DNA of 22,950 nucleotides from Desulfobacterales bacterium (GCA_020345785.1 CP070771.1:3226141-3249090), one strand, 5' to 3'. Positions 1 through 7,740 are shown, counted from the stretch's first letter. Numbers and translations are program-made. The notes: a model not told the origin generated them from the sequence alone.

Positions 1-3
1 AAG

Positions 4-1497
4 ATGGGAAAGCGAAAGACGGCTCAGGCCGGCGCACCTGTCGACGATGCAAAGAAATGGAGTTCCACGGACTGGACCCATGCAAGACAACACGTTCGAA
101 GGCTGCAAGTGCGTATCGCAAAGGCTGTATTGGAAGGAAGATGGAACAAGGTAAGATCACTTCAAAATCTTTTAACCAACTCGTTCTACGCCAAGCTGTT
201 GGCTGTCAAACGAGTTACCTCAAACAAGGGGAAAAGCACCCCTGGCGTTGACGGTATCCTGTGGAAAGGTGCCCGAGCCAAATGGCGGGCTGTTTTCAGC
301 CTGCGCCGACGTGGATACAAGCCAAGACCACTGAGAAGAATTTACATTCCAAAGAAAAATGGTAAAAAACGGCCTTTGTCAATGCCAATAATGTTAGACA
401 GGGCAATGCAGGCACTGTATAAGCAGGCACTGGCACCGGTGGCGGAAACCACTGCCGATGCAAATTCCTACGGCTTTCGGGAAGGACGCTGCTGCGCCGA
501 TGCCATACAGGCCGGGTTCAACGCCCTGAACAAGCCTAATTCGGCTACCTGGATATGGGAGGCCGACATTACCGGATGTTACGACAACATATCTTTGCAA
601 TGGTTGTTGGAAAACATCCCAATGGATAAAAGCATTCTTCGTATGTGGCTAAAGGCGGGATACGTCGAAAACGGCATCACGTATCCTTCACGAAAAGGAA
701 CTCCTCAGGGAGGGATAATCAGCCCTACCCTGGCGAATATGACCCTCGACGGGCTGGAGGAAGTCGTCCGTCGTGCAGTCCCCCGTCGAAAACGCGTCAA
801 TTTCGTCCGCTACGCCGATGACTTCATCGTCACAGGCAAATCAAAACGCCTGATCGAAGAAAGAATCAAACCGGCGGTTGTGGAGTTTCTGGCTGAGCGA
901 GGCCTGAACCTCTCAGAGGAGAAGACCAAGCTCACCCACATTAAAAACGGATTTACGTTCCTCGGGCAAACCTTCAGAAGGCGTGGCCGGAAACTGCACA
1001 TCAAGCCATCAAAAGAGGGAGTCCTCGCCCTGATCCGGAAGGTGGGAACGATAATCTCAAAACACGTCAGCGCCCCAATGCCGGCCCTAATCAAGAAGCT
1101 GAACCAAACGCTTCGGGGTTGGGCAAATTACCACCGCCATGTGGTGGCAGCGGAGGCCTTCAGCCGCATAGATACATATGTCTTTGAACAGCTATGGCGC
1201 ATGGTAAAAAGGCGGCATCGAAATAAGTCCACCGGCTGGCTGGCCAAGAAATATTGGACAGCATCAGGCCGGAAACATATCTCTGCCGTTAAAGCCAAGA
1301 CCAAGGAAAACTTGAACAAAGTTTACCAGGTTGTTAAAATAGGAGCCATAGGAATACGAAGATTTGTGAAGATAAAAGCGGCCGCTAATCCTTATCTGCC
1401 AGAATTCGCAAAGTACTTCTGGCAACGCAGAAACAACAAGGATAGCAAATTACGGCCGGTCATGTCTGCTCGTCAGTTTAGAGCAATGGCCGCATGA
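4..1497 (+). CDS. ltrA: Group II intron reverse transcriptase/maturase
   Basis: This 497-residue protein copies intron RNA into DNA during retrohoming and helps the intron fold for splicing. Visible parts are the N-terminal RT domain (about residues 15-100), the first catalytic Asp in ADITGCYDNI (D188), the GTPQGG turn (232-237), the YADD active site (270-273) and a maturase domain X (about 340-440, with the LRGWANYHRH motif). The C-terminus stops soon after NPYLPEFAKYF. Relatives of this class often continue into a Cys-containing HNH endonuclease; that domain is absent here and no HNH-coding sequence follows before domain V. The ATG at base 4 follows only three visible bases, so an upstream start cannot be excluded. 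The frame is intact, so the protein may be active, though without endonuclease it would need to prime at nicks or replication forks. Confidence 0.93.
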   Translation: MGKRKTAQAGAPVDDAKKWSSTDWTHARQHVRRLQVRIAKAVLEGRWNKVRSLQNLLTNSFYAKLLAVKRVTSNKGKSTPGVDGILWKGARAKWRAVFSLRRRGYKPRPLRRIYIPKKNGKKRPLSMPIMLDRAMQALYKQALAPVAETTADANSYGFREGRCCADAIQAGFNALNKPNSATWIWEADITGCYDNISLQWLLENIPMDKSILRMWLKAGYVENGITYPSRKGTPQGGIISPTLANMTLDGLEEVVRRAVPRRKRVNFVRYADDFIVTGKSKRLIEERIKPAVVEFLAERGLNLSEEKTKLTHIKNGFTFLGQTFRRRGRKLHIKPSKEGVLALIRKVGTIISKHVSAPMPALIKKLNQTLRGWANYHRHVVAAEAFSRIDTYVFEQLWRMVKRRHRNKSTGWLAKKYWTASGRKHISAVKAKTKENLNKVYQVVKIGAIGIRRFVKIKAAANPYLPEFAKYFWQRRNNKDSKLRPVMSARQFRAMAA

Positions 1498-1545
1498 GAG
1501 GTAAACAGTCGGGCCGCCCACCAAGGGCTGCCTTTCGAGATGCTT

Positions 1546-1620
1546 GAGCCGTGTGACGGGAAACTGTCATGCACGGTTCTTAAAGGGGAATGGGGCTGCG
1601 AAGCCCCTGACCTACTTGAT
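1546..1620 (+). ncRNA. Group II intron domains V and VI
   Basis: Domain V is the 34-base hairpin at 1546-1579. It begins GAGCCGTGTGAC, has a GGAAAC-type cap and ends GCACGGTTC; the catalytic AGC triad is at 1547-1549. Domain VI follows (about 1582-1617), its basal helix formed by AAGGGG pairing with CCTACTT and leaving A1614 bulged as the branch point. A GGGGC/GCCCC apical stem (about 1592-1607) is also present. The assignment rests on motif and pairing read by eye. Confidence 0.88.
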
Positions 1621-1690
1621 GGATAACTGCTATATAACCCCTTCCAAAGACCGACCAACCGCGTTGAAATATTCGTGACATATCTTTGAT

Positions 1691-1718
1691 CCCAATTGAG
1701 CAATAATGTTCAATTGGG
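1691..1718. repeat. 9-bp perfect inverted repeat
   Basis: CCCAATTGA (1691-1699) and TCAATTGGG (1710-1718) are perfect inverted copies separated by 10 bases. The T-run after it is too short for a good rho-independent terminator. It could be a hairpin or a protein-binding site; its role is unknown. Confidence 0.55.
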
Positions 1719-1919
1719 TTTACGCGTCAGTTGTCCGTCTTGATGCGCCATTTTGTCTCGGCGATGTTTTAACGAACTCGGAAGCTCTCGGCAACGGAAG
1801 GTCGTCGGTTAAGCCGGTTTCTTTGGCATTTTTTTTCATTCTCGGTAGCGAGGTATTATCTCAAATGGACATCAAACCAGAAAGATCGAGCCAAGAGTGA
1901 TCAAAAATATATTATTAAT

Positions 1920-1967
1920 AAAAAGGGGTGAATCCAATTATTCAATAACAAGGATTTGCCCCTTTTT
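1920..1967. terminator. Strong hairpin with A-tract and T-tract, likely bidirectional terminator
   Basis: The left arm (1920-1935) starts AAAAAGGGG and ends AATCC; the right arm (1952-1967) starts GGATT and ends CCCCTTTTT. They pair over 16 positions, two of them G-U, around a 16-base loop. The A-tract and T-tract flank the GC part, as in a terminator working in both directions. No intact gene ends right beside it, so it may serve the unit that the intron entered. Confidence 0.6.
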
Positions 1968-2000
1968 GATCCTTAAACAGGCTTTCCAACAACTATTTTT

Positions 2001-2142
2001 CTCCTCTCTCGACGGGAGGGGATCAAGGGGAGGGTGAATAGATAAGACATAGATATCATTCATATTCTATCGCACCCACCCTACCCCTGGTCGCCTCCGG
2101 CGACGCCAATGGCGGGTAAACCTCCCCCGTCAAAGGTGGAGG
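2001..2142. repeat. Imperfect long palindromic intergenic repeat
   Basis: C/G-rich arms at about 2001-2036 and 2071-2142 are rough inverted copies: GACGGGAGG against CCTCCCCCGTC outside, AGGGGAGGGTG against CACCC..CCCCT inside. A small perfect hairpin GTCGCC-TCC-GGCGAC lies at 2090-2104. The layout is that of a dispersed palindromic intergenic element. Whether other copies exist in the genome cannot be seen from this window. Confidence 0.5.
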
Positions 2143-2203
2143 AAATTATCGGATTTTAAGAAGTTATTGGACAGCATGTATCACCCTTTTTTCCGATTTC
2201 GAT

Positions 2204-2231
2204 TTGACAGCTTGTTCGCTGTTAGGATAAA
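2204..2231 (+). promoter_or_regulatory. Candidate sigma70-type promoter for the MFS gene
   Basis: A perfect -35 hexamer TTGACA (2204-2209) is followed after 16 bases by GATAAA (2226-2231), four of six matches to TATAAT. Transcription would start some 20-25 bases before the ATG at 2265, leaving a short leader. Confidence 0.45.
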
Positions 2232-2264
2232 TTATGCATGTCCATTTTATGAGCGAAAATTTTC

Positions 2265-3695
2265 ATGCAAGATTCAGGAGTTATGCCTGCCACAGATACA
2301 CTGCCTCCAAAGCTGATTAAGAATTCTTTTGCCGACGGTGTCTTTGCCACCGTCTTCGCCACCCTCACCGGCGGTGTCTTCCTGACCGGATTTGCGCTCT
2401 ACCTGGGAATGAGTGAGGTTGCCATCGGCTTGATGGCTGCCATGCCCTATGCGGCCACGCTGTTTCAGCTGCCGGCCTCGATCCTGGTCACCCGAACGGG
2501 ACGGCGAAAGGGGATCACGATTTTCAACGCGGCCTGCGGCCGTCTGATGTGGCTGTTGATCCTGGCCGTTGCGCTGCTTCCCGCAGGCGCCTCCACGGTC
2601 AAAATCACCCTGGTCCTTGTGCTGATTTTTCTGTCCCACGCCTTTATCTCCACCAGCTACGTGGCCTGGTTTTCATGGACCTCGGATCTGGTGCCGGACA
2701 GGCTGCTGGGCCGATTTTTCGGCACCCGCAACATGATCAACGGCACCGCCGGCATGGTGACCATCGTCGGCTTTGGATTCCTGCTAGACTACATCTCCCG
2801 GAACGTTCCCAACGGCCAGATCCGTGGATTCAGCCTGATCTTTGTTTCCGCAGTGTTATGTGGAATGGTCAGCCTCGGATTTCTGCATCGGATCGCCGAT
2901 CTCCCTAAACCGGAAAACACGAATGTTTCGACCCGGCTGGCTGATTTTCTGCAGCCGCTGCGCCGGAAGAACTTCAAATCGTTTCTCACTTACTCGCTGC
3001 TGTGGAACTTCTCGGTCTATTTCGCGAGCCCGTTTTTCACCCTTTACTTTTTGCGCGATCTGGGCTTCAGCTATGCCTTTACCTCCACCATGGGAATGAT
3101 TGCCGCCCTGGCGGACCTGACAGCCATGCGCCTCTGGGGCAGCATCTCCGATAGGGTGCGCAACAAGGCAGTAATCCAGGCCTGCGGCTGGATCACGGTG
3201 TTCCTGCCCTTTTTGTGGACCTTTGTGAGGCCCGACCACGTGGTGCTGCCGCTGCTGCTTCACACCCTCGGGGGCGCCTTCTGGGCCGGCATCCACCTGT
3301 GCACGAACAACCTGGTGCTGCGCATAACCCCGCGCGAAGAGCGGGCCATTTGCTTTTCTTTGAACAACATCGTCGCCGGTGTCGGCGCCACCACGGCGCC
3401 GATTGCCGCAGGCCTGGCCATCAAAATTCTTGGCCACGCCGACCTGGACTTCCTGCACCCGGCAATCACACCCCTGAGGTTCGTGTTTCTGGTATCTACC
3501 GTCCTGCGGCTTTTCAGCCTGCAGCTGTTGAAATTCGTGCAGGAACCGGAGGAAGTGCCGGTGGGTCAGTTGATTCGGATCCTGCGAAATGTGCGCGGCT
3601 TGAACACCACCAACGGGTTCCATGCCCTGCTGCACCCCTTTGTGGAAGCGCCTGCGGCGGATGAGGATACGGAAAATCGTGCTCGCATCGAATGA
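2265..3695 (+). CDS. MFS transporter, 12 predicted membrane segments
   Basis: This 476-residue inner-membrane protein is strongly hydrophobic, with about twelve membrane-spanning stretches and a break near residues 210-235 between two six-helix halves. The loop after the second helix carries TRTGRRKG (76-83), the charged cytoplasmic motif of the major facilitator superfamily. SDLVPDRLLGRFFGTRN, after the fifth helix, is typical of a bacterial MFS branch of unknown substrate. The substrate cannot be read from sequence. Two starts are possible: ATG 2265 and ATG 2283. An AGGAG lies only two bases before 2283, too close to be a good ribosome-binding site, so 2265 is kept with moderate certainty. 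The next gene follows after about 30 bases in the same direction, so they may be co-transcribed. Confidence 0.85.
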   Translation: MQDSGVMPATDTLPPKLIKNSFADGVFATVFATLTGGVFLTGFALYLGMSEVAIGLMAAMPYAATLFQLPASILVTRTGRRKGITIFNAACGRLMWLLILAVALLPAGASTVKITLVLVLIFLSHAFISTSYVAWFSWTSDLVPDRLLGRFFGTRNMINGTAGMVTIVGFGFLLDYISRNVPNGQIRGFSLIFVSAVLCGMVSLGFLHRIADLPKPENTNVSTRLADFLQPLRRKNFKSFLTYSLLWNFSVYFASPFFTLYFLRDLGFSYAFTSTMGMIAALADLTAMRLWGSISDRVRNKAVIQACGWITVFLPFLWTFVRPDHVVLPLLLHTLGGAFWAGIHLCTNNLVLRITPREERAICFSLNNIVAGVGATTAPIAAGLAIKILGHADLDFLHPAITPLRFVFLVSTVLRLFSLQLLKFVQEPEEVPVGQLIRILRNVRGLNTTNGFHALLHPFVEAPAADEDTENRARIE

Positions 3696-3728
3696 TTTTC
3701 CGTTTTCAAAAGAGGAGGAATATTGGAT

Positions 3729-4751
3729 ATGCAAGAAACCAAACGTAAAAAGAGCGTATTTGTCATCATGCCCTTTACAGAGACACCCTCACGCAATCAG
3801 CAGCAATTAACAAGTTTTTTCTCAGACAACATAAAAAAGACAATTGAGGCGGATACAAATTTAGATTATGAATATATAGTCTGGCGATCAGGCGAGACGT
3901 TCAATATTACAGATCAAATCATCCGTGACCTGTTCCGCGCTGATATAGTTATTGCTGATCTTTCTGGTAAGGATCCCAACCCAAATGTGATGTACGAGCT
4001 GGGTGTTCGGTTAACGCTCTCTGCGAAACCGGTAATACTAATCCGTGAAAAGAATCCGGAAAATAAAAAAGTATTTGATGTTGACAGTTACTATATACAT
4101 CATTATGACCCACTAAGCTATCAAGAGTTAGAAAGTCACCTTATTGAAAAATTGAGGCGATTTGAGACCGGAGAGGAATTATATGAGTCACCTGTAAAAA
4201 GTGCTCTGCGGGGTGTAAACGACCCATCTCTTGCCGCATTAGATCAGCGAAAGAAATTGCTCAATTTCTGCTCTCGTGTTGAAGGGGCATGGTGGCAGCG
4301 CATAATTGAAAAGGTTGAAGAGGATGATGAGCTTCCCGAACTATCGATTTCTTTCATCCAGTTTGAACCCGACATCGTCACCAATGAGGTTTATATACAT
4401 GGCGATACTTTTGATAAAAACGGAGAATTCCTTGGGCGCTGGTGGAGTGAAGCGGTCGGAATAATGGAGAGTCAGAGGATGATTCTCTATGTCTGGGAGG
4501 CAAAGCTTCCAACTAAACATCCGGGTATCGAGTTCAAAGGCTTCGGAGAATTTAAATTTGAGGAGTCTACCGGCATATTTGGTCTGGGAGATGGTCGATT
4601 CATGAACACGCGCATATCGGACCCGCCGATTTCGTGGTGGAAAGCCGTTGACATACGAAGAATAACGGAAGAGCGGCACTTACGCATCATGACAGAGGGT
4701 GGCGCTCAAGAAAAGCGTGAACTGGTAATAAAAATACTTAGCGAGTGGTAA
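3729..4751 (+). CDS. TIR/nucleoside 2-deoxyribosyltransferase-like protein with unidentified C-terminal domain
   Basis: The N-terminal 150 residues (counted from the TTG at 3723) form a Rossmann-like domain opening with KSVFVIMPF (10-18). It carries ADIVIADLSGKDPNPNVMYELG (73-94) in two pieces: the ADIVIADL strand and the NPNVMYELG motif, whose E92 corresponds to the catalytic Glu of nucleoside deoxyribosyltransferases and the related TIR-like fold. Such domains cleave N-glycosidic bonds in nucleosides or NAD and often serve as effectors in bacterial conflict systems. Residues 180-342 are rich in Trp, Gly and predicted strands (VEGAWWQRI, LGRWWSEAV, ISWWKAVDIRR), suggesting a beta-barrel sensor or ligand domain I do not recognise. 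AGGAGG (3713-3718) lies 10 bases before ATG 3729 and 4 before TTG 3723; ATG is preferred. By eye the gene is clearly AT-richer than the MFS gene before it, consistent with transfer. Enzymatic activity and a defence role are inferred. Confidence 0.75.
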   Translation: MQETKRKKSVFVIMPFTETPSRNQQQLTSFFSDNIKKTIEADTNLDYEYIVWRSGETFNITDQIIRDLFRADIVIADLSGKDPNPNVMYELGVRLTLSAKPVILIREKNPENKKVFDVDSYYIHHYDPLSYQELESHLIEKLRRFETGEELYESPVKSALRGVNDPSLAALDQRKKLLNFCSRVEGAWWQRIIEKVEEDDELPELSISFIQFEPDIVTNEVYIHGDTFDKNGEFLGRWWSEAVGIMESQRMILYVWEAKLPTKHPGIEFKGFGEFKFEESTGIFGLGDGRFMNTRISDPPISWWKAVDIRRITEERHLRIMTEGGAQEKRELVIKILSEW

Positions 4752-4752
4752 A

Positions 4753-5217
4753 ATGGAAAAAATCAGAGGGGTTGCATTTAGGCTAAGTGCATTGTTCATC
4801 TTCTTAATTAGTAATGTCGGATGTCTTTCTCCGGTTGCCATCAACACCATCGGGGCGGCCGGCAGCGGTGCGCCTGCTTCTGTTAATCATTTGGGCGGGG
4901 GCAAGGGCGAAGGCTTTTATATAGCTCGATATGAGGATGTCACAGCAGCGGCCATGCGGGCTGCCGAAGCACTTTCGCTTGAAGTTAGGGAAAAAAAGAT
5001 TGAAAAGGACCGCACATTTTTTCGCTTTGCCGACGATAGAGGCAAGACAATCGACCTTACCATCGACCGCCGCACAGACACCATGACGTCGATCCTGTTC
5101 GACGTCGGGTGGTTCGGTTCGATAGCCTTCGGCCGCCTGCTGGCAAATCAAATCGTCCAGGAGCTCAACGAATCGGATGCCTTCCTTGAGGACTGGAAGC
5201 CTGAAACAGATGAGTGA
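4753..5217 (+). CDS. Small lipoprotein, DUF3568-like
   Basis: The 154-residue product has a basic start, a hydrophobic stretch (9-20) and a cysteine in ISNVGC (C24) that could be lipidated; Asn at -3 makes the lipobox imperfect. The mature part follows the DUF3568 pattern: an amphipathic helix (YEDVTAAAMRAAEALSLEV), strands rich in charged residues, and a C-terminal DVGWFGSIAFGRLLANQIVQEL segment. Proteins of this kind are small periplasmic or outer-membrane lipoproteins of unknown role. The ATG begins one base after the stop of the TIR-like gene, with only a weak GAGTGG upstream, so translation is probably coupled and the two are likely one unit. If the upstream protein is an effector, this could be its envelope partner, but nothing in the sequence proves it. 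Confidence 0.65.
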   Translation: MEKIRGVAFRLSALFIFLISNVGCLSPVAINTIGAAGSGAPASVNHLGGGKGEGFYIARYEDVTAAAMRAAEALSLEVREKKIEKDRTFFRFADDRGKTIDLTIDRRTDTMTSILFDVGWFGSIAFGRLLANQIVQELNESDAFLEDWKPETDE

Positions 5218-5290
5218 GTGCTCCTCACGCAGAGCGGGAGGCCTCGGAAAGCCCCCTTGGACGGGTCGGGATCAAGCTCTCATCAGCTAA

Positions 5291-5360
5291 AATTCGAAAT
5301 CCGAAGCAAGAAATCCGAAACAAATTCCAATAGCCAATGATCCAAAATTCAAAACAGTCA
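5291..5360. repeat. Degenerate tandem array, 7-bp period (array A)
   Basis: Ten consecutive 7-base units keep register. The first four are of the AATCCGA type (exact at 5298-5304 and 5312-5318); the later ones drift to TCCAATA, GCCAATG and ATTCAAA. It starts 73 bases after the lipoprotein stop codon. Confidence 0.6.
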
Positions 5361-5503
5361 CCTCACCAGAATCTGCGTATGGCCAATTCAAAAAAGGGGA
5401 AGTACTGATTCTCCCTAAGTGCTCATATTCATATTTGCGGTGACGTATCATTAGTAATATTTTTTCACCACCGAGACAGTAGAGGACACGGAGACACTAC
5501 TTC

Positions 5504-5570
5504 TTTTTGCCCATCGGGATCAGCCGTCGCTGAAGCTATGGCACGACAGGGACGGCGATGGGCAAAAAAA
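5504..5570. repeat. Two-tier hairpin with T- and A-tracts
   Basis: TTTTTGCCCATCG (5504-5516) pairs perfectly with CGATGGGCAAAAA (5556-5568). Inside, GCCGTC (5523-5528) can pair with GACGGC (5551-5556), sharing one base with the outer helix. In plus-strand RNA the A-run follows the stem; read from the minus strand the same arrangement appears, so it is not a classic terminator in either direction. It may be a dispersed repeat or a structured RNA. Confidence 0.5.
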
Positions 5571-5899
5571 CTGAACCTTCGGTGAAACCATCACTGCTTG
5601 TTGGAGTTTGGATTTTCCTTATGCGTCAGCATTGATGATTTTCGTTTGCTGTTGGCTGACCTTTGAATCTTTCTAAAATCGATCAGTCATTCAGCGCATT
5701 TTAGCGGGGCGTCTCTCCCGCAAGGCGGGCTGACCTATCGGTTCGTATTATTTATTGGTAGACCTCCGGCAAACGAAGAATACACCCATCTCTGTTCTCC
5801 GTGCTCTGTGGTGAGATCCAGTTGTCGTTAGGGCTTCAAGAAATTATACGTTACCGTATTTATGAAACTATGTACTTGGGGTTTAATTGATTTGGAAAG

Positions 5900-5923
5900 C
5901 CGCGGCAGATCGATCTGCCGCGG
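5900..5923. promoter_or_regulatory. 24-bp perfect palindrome, candidate operator
   Basis: The half-site CCGCGGCAGATC is followed directly by its exact reverse complement, with no spacer and no mismatch. It ends 10 bases before the -35 hexamer of the predicted promoter at 5934-5962, which puts its centre about 57 bases before the expected transcription start, a usual place for an activator site. No T-run follows, so it is not a terminator. Confidence 0.6.
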
Positions 5924-5933
5924 ACTGATAGGC

Positions 5934-5962
5934 TTGACACCCATTTTCCTTTCTGTCATATT
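5934..5962 (+). promoter_or_regulatory. Candidate sigma70-type promoter for the gamma-glutamyltransferase gene
   Basis: TTGACA (5934-5939) is a perfect -35. CATATT (5957-5962) follows at the ideal 17-base spacing with four of six -10 matches. It would give a leader of about 140 bases before the ATG at 6110. Confidence 0.5.
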
Positions 5963-6109
5963 TTCCCGTCGCATAGAAAATGCCATCCATGACGTTCTAT
6001 TTTCATCGCCGAGAACGTTTTATCGGTGATTAGATAGAAATTGAACGAAAACCCGTCTAGAGAGTTTGTTGGGTTTCGCCCTTAGGGGCCACAAATTGGA
6101 GAAACGATA

Positions 6110-7714
6110 ATGCAGACTCAATTCAGCGCCCATCGCCCGGTGGTCATGGGAACCGATTGGATGATTACCTCGGACCATCCGCTGGCGGCCCAGGCGGGAG
6201 CGACCGTCCTGGAAGCCGGCGGCAACGCCGTGGATGCGGCCGTCGCCGCGAATCTGGTCATGGCCGTAGTCCGTCCGCATATGTGCGGCCTCGGCGGCGA
6301 CCTGTTCGCCCTGATCTACATGGCCCGGGAGAAAAAATTGGAAGCACTCGATGCCAGCGGCCGCGCGCCGTATGCAGCCACCCTGGACGTCTATCGTGAA
6401 AAAGGCTACACATCCCTGCCCGAAACCGGAATATTAACCGCCACCGTTCCGGGCGCGATCGCCGGCTGGCAGGCGGCCCTTGAAAAGCACGGTACCAAGC
6501 GCCTGGATCAGTTGCTGCCCAAGGCCGTAAAATATGCCGCCAACGGCTTTCCGGTTTATTCCGAACTGCGAAGCGCTCTGCAAGATCGCCGTAAATTCCT
6601 GGAGCAGTCGCCGGCGGCGGCTGAAACTTTATTTAAAAGCGGCAGATTGCCCGACGTGGGAGAGTTGTTGGTTCAGCCCCGTCTGGCCGAATCGCTCAAA
6701 ATGCTCGCCGACAAAGGGCCTGATGCTTTTTATCACGGTCCCCTGGGTGACGCCCTGATCGCATTCTCGGCGGCTTCCGGAGGTCTGTTCAGTCAGCGGG
6801 ACCTTCTCGATCACTTCGTCACCTGGCATGAGCCGCTCAAGACAACGTACAAAGGCTATGAAATCTGCACCCAGCCGCCCAGTTCCCAGGGGATTGCCCT
6901 CCTGATGCAGGCCAACATGCTGGAAAACTTTGATCTTGCAGAAACGGGAGGATTCGGCCGGACCGAACTTGTCCACCTGATGGTTGAAGCGAAAAAACTC
7001 GCCTTTGCCGATCGGAACCGGTATGTCTGCGATCCGGCTTTCCACCCGGTGCCGGTCGAACAATTGCTGGACAAAAACTATGCTAAAAAACAAATCGAGC
7101 GGATTAACCCGGCAGCCGCATCGCATTCAGTTGCGCCCACGGATTTTACAGGCGGCAGCGACACGATTTACCTGGCCGTGGTCGATGGAAACGGCAACGC
7201 CGTATCTATGATCCAGAGTCTGTTTGAGTTTTTTGGCAGCTGCACCATGGTCCCGGGGACCGGCATCATTCTGCACAACCGAGGCCGGGGGTTCACCCTG
7301 GACCCGCACCACGTCAACCGCCTCGAACCTCACAAACGCCCCTATCACACGCTGCATCCGGCCATGATCCTCAAAGACGGCCGGCCCTACATCGTACTGG
7401 GCACCCCCGGAGCCGACGGCCAAACCCAGACGGTTATCCAGTTGATTACCAACATGCTTGATTTTAAAGCCAACGTGCAGGAGGCCGTCGAAGCACCGCG
7501 CTGGCGAAGCAACCCGGATGGTATCTTGCAGATCGAAGGCCGTTTTCCGCCGGAGACCATCGCCGAACTGAAAGCCAAGGGGCACAGGTTGGAGGTTTTG
7601 TCTGACTGGCACCAGGTCATGGGAAGCGCGCAAGCCATCCTGATCGACACCGACCATGGTATTCTCATGGGAGGCGCCGATCCGCGCCGGCAGGCATATG
7701 CCATCGGGAGTTGA
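6110..7714 (+). CDS. ggt: Gamma-glutamyltransferase family protein
   Basis: The 534-residue protein belongs to the Ntn-hydrolase family that self-cleaves into two subunits and transfers or hydrolyses gamma-glutamyl groups, e.g. from glutathione. Recognisable parts are the N-terminal LEAGGNAVDAAVAANL segment (34-50), CGLGGDLF (59-66), PPSSQG (256-261) and GGSDTIYLAVVDGNGNAVS (348-366). T352 in GSDT is the expected cleavage site and nucleophile. GTPGADGQTQ near 425 fits the substrate pocket. There is no signal peptide, unlike the periplasmic E. coli enzyme, so this copy is probably cytoplasmic. Relatives without a signal include amidohydrolases such as oxamate amidohydrolase, so the substrate is uncertain. 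GGAG (6098-6101) lies eight bases before the ATG. It has its own promoter and stands alone. Confidence 0.88.
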   Translation: MQTQFSAHRPVVMGTDWMITSDHPLAAQAGATVLEAGGNAVDAAVAANLVMAVVRPHMCGLGGDLFALIYMAREKKLEALDASGRAPYAATLDVYREKGYTSLPETGILTATVPGAIAGWQAALEKHGTKRLDQLLPKAVKYAANGFPVYSELRSALQDRRKFLEQSPAAAETLFKSGRLPDVGELLVQPRLAESLKMLADKGPDAFYHGPLGDALIAFSAASGGLFSQRDLLDHFVTWHEPLKTTYKGYEICTQPPSSQGIALLMQANMLENFDLAETGGFGRTELVHLMVEAKKLAFADRNRYVCDPAFHPVPVEQLLDKNYAKKQIERINPAAASHSVAPTDFTGGSDTIYLAVVDGNGNAVSMIQSLFEFFGSCTMVPGTGIILHNRGRGFTLDPHHVNRLEPHKRPYHTLHPAMILKDGRPYIVLGTPGADGQTQTVIQLITNMLDFKANVQEAVEAPRWRSNPDGILQIEGRFPPETIAELKAKGHRLEVLSDWHQVMGSAQAILIDTDHGILMGGADPRRQAYAIGS

Positions 7715-7740
7715 ATGAGGTATCAATAACACTTAAAGGG

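Larger units (their letters stand above)
1..1620 (+). mobile_element. Group II intron, 3' portion (5' end outside window)
   Basis: The stretch holds an intron-encoded reverse transcriptase followed, 48 bases after its stop, by a recognisable domain V and domain VI. This is the standard order at the 3' end of a mobile group II intron. The predicted 3' boundary is after base 1620: the bulged branch-point A at 1614 lies seven bases from the end and the intron ends in AT, fitting the 3'-AY rule. Domains I-III and the 5' splice site lie upstream of the window. The 3' exon (from 1621) does not open into a recognisable gene, so the insertion site looks intergenic or lies in decayed sequence. Confidence 0.88.
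1621..2264. other. Intergenic region downstream of the intron
   Basis: No convincing gene is seen. The open frame at 1706-1900 (+) has no ribosome-binding site and no recognisable protein features. The stretch holds a 9-bp inverted repeat, a 16-bp terminator-like hairpin, a long imperfect palindromic repeat and a candidate promoter for the MFS gene, listed separately. The sequence around the intron's 3' boundary gives no clue to the interrupted unit. Confidence 0.6.
5218..6109. other. Long repeat-rich intergenic region
   Basis: No gene is supported in these 890 bases. It holds a 7-bp-period array (5291-5360), a roughly inverted pair of CACCACCGAGACA-type words (about 5466-5495 and 5790-5816), a terminator-like hairpin (5504-5570), a small CCCGC-AAG-GCGGG hairpin (5718-5730), the palindrome at 5900-5923 and a promoter (5934-5962). 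A leader hairpin pairs ATCGCCGA (6005-6012) with TCGGTGAT (6023-6030), just downstream of the predicted transcription start of the following gene. Confidence 0.6.

Noticed and set aside
1473..1703. Minus-strand open frame across the intron 3' end
   Set aside because: It is antisense to domains V and VI, whose motifs explain the sequence; such frames recur as artefacts in group II introns.
1706..1900. 64-codon plus-strand frame after the intron, and a 39-codon minus-strand frame (1720-1839)
   Set aside because: Neither has a ribosome-binding site or recognisable protein features; the first overlaps one arm of an inverted repeat.
2856..3734. 292-codon minus-strand frame antisense to the MFS gene
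   Set aside because: The composition (Gln, His, Gly, Arg rich, no domain) is what the complement of a GC-biased membrane-protein gene gives, and the sense frame is clearly a transporter.
7127..7732. 201-codon minus-strand frame antisense to the gamma-glutamyltransferase gene
   Set aside because: The sense frame carries the full family signature, including the catalytic Thr region; the antisense product shows no known motif.
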